Assembly (NCBI GenBank): GCA_036346275.1
Contig: CM070722.1
Span: forward strand, 61,479,524 to 61,543,523
Reading direction: 5' to 3'
DNA length: 64,000 nt
DNA from: Otatea glauca
Lineage: Eukaryota; Streptophyta; Magnoliopsida; Poales; Poaceae
Shown here: one piece after another, positions 58,434-64,000 of the stretch
Position numbering within the stretch: position 1 is the first letter of the stretch
Layout: the number at the start of each line of letters is the position of its first letter
Position numbers and translations under genes: made by a program
Notes under the pieces: generated by a model
Database searches by the model: none
Told to the model about the DNA's origin: nothing
What the model saw: the letters and a program-made list of their open reading frames with translations, nothing else

Positions 58434-60041
58434 TGAAAGCATCTAGGCCCCCATGTTGGTTTGATTTTGATAATTAATGACAACTTTGGTTAAAGGACTA
58501 ATATTTTCCTTTAGAATATTGAAAATAGGTTAGTCCCAGACTTGGTGATCATGGAAGTATAAAGAATAGTGCAAAGAGAAGATCAATATGTCAAGAAAGT
58601 GAAAATGTATAAATATAAGGACCTTTCTCTAGCTTTTTGCCGATCTCGGAGTTTGGAGAAAAGATCGGGTTGCTAGATTTAGGATCGTACTATAAAGAGG
58701 GATCTTGACGATTGTCTTGATGTCATTTAGGGTTTAAAGGCTCAAATTTATTCTCAAGATCATGCATTATGTCAAGTTTCTAGTCTCGTTGAATAAATTC
58801 TATGGAAACAAATATGAAGTCTCTGGAAGACCGGTGCTACCGGGCGAGCGGTAGCACCGGCCATATGAGCGGTGTGAAAATTCCAGAGAGCACCCTTTTT
58901 GGGCTCTAGAAGAGCGGTGCTACCGCCCATGGTAGCACGGTACTACCGGGCGAGCGGTAGCACCGGCCCCTCAACCCGGTGCAAAAATTCCAAAGAGCTC
59001 CATTTTTAGGCAGTCAGGCGGTCCGGTGCTACCGCCCATGGTAGCGCGGTGCTACCAGGCGAGCGTAGCATCGGCCCCTCAGCCCGGTGCAAAAATTCCA
59101 GAGAGCTCCATTTTTGGGCAGTCGGGCGGTCCGGTGCTACCGCCCATGGTAGTGCGGTGCTACCGGGCGAGCGGTAACACCAGCTTTTTAGCCCGGTGTA
59201 AAAATCACAGAGAAGCTCTTTTCTGAGAAAAATATTCTGAAGGAGTCCGGTGCTACCGGTCCTACATGGGAGGTAGCACCAGAAAAACTGGCTTTAGCTC
59301 ATTTTGAGCTACAACGGCTAGTAAAATTGGTAGGGGCTATAAATACACCCCCACCTGCATTCTAGAGCCCTCTTTGTCCTCATTGATAATATTTGAGCTA
59401 TAGCAAGTGCTCTCCACTCTTTAGTGCATTCAATTCTCTTTTGTGAGTGTGAGGAGCAAGTTTGAGTGTTGCATTTAGTGATTGAGCCTTTAGACACTCA
59501 AATTCGACTTCAAGCAAGCGTTAAGGTTTACTACTCTTGGAAGTTGTCGCCTCCTAGATGGCTTGGAGGCGATCGTGCACGGTGAGCTTCTCAACGAAGA
59601 TTGTGAGAAGCCCCGGCAAGTTGTGAAGGCCGAGTTCGCCTATCCGGAGCGGGGAAGAACTACTTTAGTGATCAAGGAAGGCTCAAGCGAGTGGAGCGGC
59701 TTAACATGGTTCAAGTCACCTCAACGTGGAGTAGGGGAGATCGGCAAGTCTCCGAGACCACGGGTCAAAAATCTTGTCTCTTACTCTCTTGTGATTTGTA
59801 TTTTTCATTATTGTGATAAACTTCATTACTAAAAAAAATTGAGTAGACCATTTGTGCTTAGAATTGTTTTTTTTGTTATACTTGAATTGATTAAGTGCTT
59901 TAAGTGATTGCCAGAGATTATAGTTGTAAATTTGCAATTATTGCTTCTATATCTTAGTATCTTTCTTAATTGCAAATTAGATTCGAAAAATTTAGAAATC
60001 TCGTATTCACCCCCCTCTAGTCAGTTATCCTTGATCCTACA
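58434..60041 (+). mobile_element. Solo LTR, 1.6 kb, with internal tandem repeats
   Basis: It starts TGAAAGCATCTAGGCCCC and ends TTGATCCTACA, flanked by a perfect 5-bp duplication TCCTT (58429-58433 and 60042-60046). A TATAAATA at 59338-59345 gives plus orientation. There is no internal coding region. An 89-residue frame at 59563-59832 is LTR sequence, not a gene. Confidence 0.9.
58836..59285. repeat. 108-base tandem repeats inside the solo LTR
   Basis: About four units, each with CCGGTGCTACCGCCCATGGTAG, GCGGTGCTACCGGGCGAGCGG, a CCCGGTGCAAAAATTCCAGAG linker and GAGCTCCATTTTTGG. CGGTGC markers at 58915, 59024 and about 59132 give the period. CTACCGCCCATGGTAG is itself a palindrome, so each unit can fold. 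Confidence 0.9.
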
Positions 60042-60834
60042 TCCTTTTCCGGGAAAAAAAAGTTTAGGTCCTTTTTTCCGTTTTTCCCGAGGCGGCCCTT
60101 CCGTTCCAGCGAAATCGCAGATTATATCCTTTCAATCGTTTCGCGTGTTTTATCGATTTGCTCGCGCAGGGAGCGACAATCATATGTTTTCTCGATTTGC
60201 TCGCGTGGGGAGCGGCGGTCGCGGCGTGGCACGCCGCGCTCGATTGTCTAGTATATCTTATGCGTGGAAGAATTCGGCTGCAACCAGGCATGCCACATCG
60301 TTCTTTTCGCGAAAAAGCCCTCCGAAAATTCCAGAATCGCGAACCAGTCCTTCCATTGGTTATTTTGCAAAAAGGACCCCAAAAAATCCGAAATCGCAAA
60401 CAGGTCGTCGGTTCTTTCGACCTGAAAGATTCTGAAATCGCGGACAGGTTCTTCCACCGGTTTTTTTTTTTTGCAAAAAAGACCCCGTAGTTCCACAAAT
60501 TCGACACGGACGCTGGTTCTTTCGACTCGAAAGATTTGAAATTACGTTTAAGTCTGGTTATTTTGTAAAAAAATCGTGCTTCCACAGATTCGACGCGAAC
60601 GCCGATTCTTTAAACCTAGACTATGCAGCCAATTTTTAACCCAGTCCTTTAAACCCGGGAGATTTCGAGTGGGTCCTTATAGAAAAAACCGTAGTTAAGC
60701 AAATTCGCTGATGTCTCTTAGCCAGCTAATTTTTTTAAAAAAAAAGGTGAGAAGAACGAAATTACGTTTTTTTCAAAAAAAAACTCGGATCAAATTTTTT
60801 CGCACGGCGCAGCATCGTGCGCTACTCTACCTAG
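60042..60834 (+). mobile_element. Right part of the interrupted repeat, ending in a Helitron-like tail
   Basis: It continues the TTTAGGTCC array beyond the solo LTR. Near its end GCACGGCGCAGCATCGTGC can form a hairpin, followed by GCTACTCTAC and CTAG then T (60831-60835), which fits a Helitron 3' end. If so, the element probably starts near 58085 and the solo LTR lies inside it. The 5' end is not fixed. Confidence 0.5.
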
Positions 60835-60883
60835 TCATCCTGACTCTTGAACCAAATTAACCTTGCGAAGTATTGATCTGGCA

Positions 60884-61252
60884 TCTATCTATATATCTAA
60901 AAATAACTGGTGATATTCAAGGCACCTCCTTCGTTTTAAGGACAAGAAAATCCCACAATAATCTTAAATTCTAGAAATTCTCACAATAATCGGAAGAAAA
61001 AAAGAAGGATCTTCACCACTTATTTTGGTGGGACCAGATTACAACAGTGCAGATTAATCATATTTGTATATCAAAGAAAGGATCTCCACCACTTATTTTG
61101 GTGGGGTCAAATTATAACGGTGCAGATTAATCATATATAAATAGATTGTATGACAGATACAATTGTATTTCAATAATTGAAAGTAGAGTTGTACATCAAA
61201 GACAATTGTATCATAATATCTAGACGCGTAGTTGCACGGGTAAGTATGCTAG
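60884..61252 (+). mobile_element. Mini-Helitron, 369 bases
   Basis: It starts TCTATCTATATATCTAAAAA after A and ends ACGCGTAGTTGCACGGGT, TAAGTATG, CTAG before T, meeting the A-TC...CTAG-T rule. The start matches that of the Helitron at 7996-10493, including AATTCTAGAAATTCTCACAA. A 60-base piece (CACCACTTATTTTGGTGGG...GTGCAGATTAATCATAT) is duplicated inside it. Confidence 0.85.
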
Positions 61253-61887
61253 TTTTATAAAACCCTGTACCTCGATTTAGTCTACAATAGTATAAAAAAA
61301 AAAGGAAGGCGAAACTTCATCGAATAGTAATTTCCAATTTTGCCTCTAATTTTGCTTCAACCTGGAATTTTCTTATAAAATGAACTAAGACATGAATGAT
61401 CCTTCATGCCACTTTATTTGCTACTTCCACAATTGCTAAAAACTCCTCGTGATGTTTCGGTCCCAAAACACCGTGGGGCTCTAGTTTGCTCCGAGAAGGC
61501 GCCGTCGGGACGGCTCCTGCCGCCGCCCGCACGCGGAGATGAACGTCGCGCCGCCGGGAACGGAGCTCCGCCTGAGAATCGCCCCCGTCGCCGAGATGAA
61601 GGGTTCTTCTGCTTTGGGGATGGTATTGAACTATTGGTTGGTATGGTATCATACCATCGTCGTAGCGCGTAACGCAATACAGCCGTAGAATAAAACTGCA
61701 ATTCGCAATTTTTCAAAAACAAAACGTTGTGGCCCAAACCCAAGAAAAGCCGAAATGAGGCCCAAGAATAGCCCAGGACTTGACGTGCCATAACTTGTGG
61801 GCCCAATGGGCTCAAAAGCTTCACCCTTTGCAGCTCTCCAGGGAAAGAGAAGCGAGCACATTCCAACCGTGGAATCTGTCGACTGCG
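61253..61887 (+). other. Promoter side of the METTL22-like gene
   Basis: GC-rich from 61480 to 61610, where frames are open on both strands (for example 61414-62076 minus strand) but show no domain. The repeat-like peptide PPPARGDERRAAG suggests a captured gene fragment at most. A palindrome GGTATGGTATCATACC lies at about 61637-61652. No TATA box was fixed. Confidence 0.5.
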
Positions 61888-64000
61888 ATGGAAGCCGGAG
61901 ATGGCCGAGGAGGAGGGGGAAGAGGAGGAGAGGAGGAGGAGCAGGTGATGAGCGAGGTACACCTCGGCTGCCCGCCCCACTTCTCCGGCCTCTATGTCTC
62001 CCGCTTCAACTTCTCCTCCAGCCCGCTTGGTACGATACCAAACCCACGCACTTCTTGCGTGCATTTCGTCATACACCTTCCCTGCGCCGCTTCCTGGTTC
62101 GAAACCGAGACGAGATGGTTGGAACTAGCCATGGTTTAGCTTGTCCTGAAGTGTGATTCGGTTTTGTCAGAGCCATCTGGAGGCGGCGGAGACGACGAAC
62201 ATGGCGGTGGGTGCGAGCTGGTTGCGGCAACGAGCAGTTCTTGTGAGTGGCTGTGTGTTTTGCATTGGTCGTAGCGTAGAGGCTACTGTTTGGTTGGGTT
62301 GTTCGTTGCGGTGAGCTGATTCTTGGCTTTGTTGGGAAGGTGATTCGCCTGACGCGGTCGCCGTGGATGAGGATGGAGATCTTGTTCTCGACCGGAGAAG
62401 AAGAGAGAAAGATAGTAAGGCATTTGTTGTAGCATGTTGTGTTGTCATAACCGGTGAATTGCCCATTTTATCTTCCTTGCCCTGCAGGGGGAAGAAGTGA
62501 GAATAATGTGCTCACCGTGCAGCATGGTATCACCTCGTCGCTTAGGAGTGTCGGGATTCAGGTTAGAGAACTTCTGTGCTGCTTTTTCTAATTTGTGTCC
62601 AACTTTCTTTCGTTTGTGACTCATTGTTGTTGCTGGTCTACAGGTTTGGAAGGCGGCGTTGCTATTAACTGACGTTGTGCTGCACAAAAGCTTTACGTCA
62701 TTGGACTTTACTGGTGTTACTGCCATAGAGATCGGTGCTGGGACAGGTGATGATTCCATGTGAAATTTATACTAGTTGATAGGGTAATCCTAGTGCCTTG
62801 CTTTATCTGCCCCTTATAGAAGCATTCTGTACAAGGTTACTGTACAGTTTGTTCTTAAATTCAATGATACTCATGTAGTCATACAATGTTTGCCAGGTTT
62901 AGTAGGGTTGGCACAAGCTCGAGTTGCTAGAAGAATTTTCATTACAGGTACTTAAGCCTCCTTTACATTCCAATTTGGTAGTAGAATTGTTCGTTTTATA
63001 TGTTACTCATTGTTCATTTAATGAATTACATGTTCCACATCAATTCAACAGGTATAGTGTGATCCTTCTGTTTGAGAAATAAGGTTAATTGAGATGGCCG
63101 AACAATATATCAAAAGTTGGTTGAAATCATATTTGTAATACCATGTGGCACGGTATATATCAAAATTTCCCCAACTATATAAGGAACTAAGTTTCTTCAC
63201 GAAGATCAGAGGCATACATACTGTTTTACTGTCTGAACTTTTCATTTTTCATGGACTCATGGTCATGTTTTTAAATATTTAACTAATATTTACTATTAAA
63301 ATCAGTAAAATCACCCATTAGTACTTATTGCTGTCCTAACTCCTAATAACTTAGCCATGACATGTAATATCTGAATGTTGGATTGGCATGACACTTACAA
63401 CTTGATTAAATTCATATGTTGTGCTTTCTATGTTGTAATTTGGCATCCTCCCTATACATACACCCAAAATAAAAATGAAAAGTCAATATTTTATTTTGAT
63501 ACTTTGCTATCTTCAGTCCTTACAAATTCATTTACCAATGGGAATGAACAGATAGAGGCACTGATATCCTTGATAATTGCTTGGCTAATGTCCGTCTCAA
63601 CTCTAGCATGCTAATGTTTGATGAAGCTAAAATCTGTGTGCGTGAACTGGACTGGAAATTGTCGTGGCCTCCACCTGTTGGTACATGTGATTTATCTGAT
63701 CCAAGGTATTTTCCTGCACCAATTGATCCCACTTTTACCATTGTTTTATGATGCATCACAATACAGTGATCTGTGTGCAGTATATTCAAGTAGGAAATGA
63801 ATACGAAAATCATGTATTGCTTTAGCGCTTCCTGTTATTAATAAACAAAAAATTGCACGCATGTGTACACATGCATCGTATTCATGTATAGTTTGTGTGC
63901 ACAGACATTAGATGTACCAACTTTTCTATATAACCTTGCTTTTGCATGTTTTCTTTTTTTGGTAAATGTCCCCTCAGCATTGAGCTCAAGTTACATGTTC
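61888..64000 (+). CDS. METTL22: METTL22-like methyltransferase, 5' part, cut by the window end
   Basis: Seven exons are visible: 61888-62029, 62171-62242, 62340-62414, 62488-62561, 62644-62746, 62897-62947, 63552-63705. They encode about 223 residues with all phases agreeing, and the gene continues past 64000. The start begins MEAGDGRGGGGRGGEEEEQ and leads into MSEVHLGCPPHFSGLYVSRF. Exon 5 carries VWKAALLLTDVVLHKS and the S-adenosylmethionine-binding motif AIEIGAGTG. Exon 7 carries RGTDILDNCLANVRLNSS and VRELDW, the usual later motifs of the lysine methyltransferase-16/METTL22 family. In humans METTL22 methylates a lysine of KIN17; the plant substrate is unknown. The acceptor of exon 3 (GGGAAG/GTG, 62338-62339) is the weakest border. 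Confidence 0.9.

Noticed and set aside
58836..59285. CRISPR-like regular palindromic repeats
   Set aside because: The 108-base units are contiguous with no variable spacers, and sit inside a plant LTR.
59563..59832. 89-residue plus-strand frame MEAIVHGELLNEDCEK
   Set aside because: It lies wholly inside the solo LTR downstream of its TATA box and is LTR sequence.
61414..62076. 220-residue minus-strand frame opposite the METTL22-like gene
   Set aside because: It crosses the first coding exon of a well-supported plus-strand gene, shows no domain, and arises from GC-rich sequence.

Overview
The window is plant nuclear DNA, almost certainly from rice (Oryza) or a close grass relative. Genes have many small introns with GT..AG borders, exons are GC-rich and intergenic DNA is AT-rich. 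The repeats are grass types: Ty3/gypsy and Ty1/copia LTR elements, Helitrons, MULEs, Stowaway and Tourist-like MITEs. The species call rests on overall resemblance; no search was run.

Layout. 1-1640: no gene seen. 1701-4787 (-): two-exon leucine-rich-repeat receptor-like kinase with a degenerate, probably inactive kinase domain. 4788-14098: intergenic, with a 2.5 kb Helitron (7996-10493) and small duplications. 14099-18108: complete but non-autonomous gypsy-type LTR element carrying only gag-like sequence, with a perfect 5-bp target duplication. 18109-40900: repeat block holding (a) a broken MULE copy (20709-22610), (b) a decayed copia element (22712-32464, minus strand) split by a 2.8 kb solo LTR (24125-26911), (c) a 4.5 kb MULE (32878-37391) with about 1.88 kb inverted arms, a perfect 9-bp target duplication and a decayed plant-mobile-domain gene in its centre, and (d) a Helitron end and divergent tandem repeats. 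40915-46669 (-): nine-exon Doa10/SUD1 (CER9) RING-CH ubiquitin ligase. 47973-50322 (-): ten-exon double-AP2 transcription factor with a miR172 target site in its last exon. 50323-58430: mostly intergenic, with a Stowaway MITE and a possible small membrane-protein gene behind a TATA box and three 41-bp promoter repeats (55765-56480). 58434-60041: solo LTR with 108-bp internal tandem repeats. 60884-61252: mini-Helitron. 61888 to the window end (+): the first seven exons of a METTL22-like methyltransferase, cut by the window.

The four clear genes do not form a pathway. They are a surface receptor pseudokinase, an ER quality-control/lipid-regulating E3 ligase, a flowering/meristem-type AP2 factor under microRNA control, and a predicted protein methyltransferase. 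The most unusual structure is the MULE at 32878-37391, whose arms make up over 80% of the element, are themselves palindromic, and flank a captured plant-mobile-domain gene. Exon borders were placed by reading splice sites and checking phase by hand. They agree internally, but transcripts would be needed to settle the weaker ones, named in each entry.
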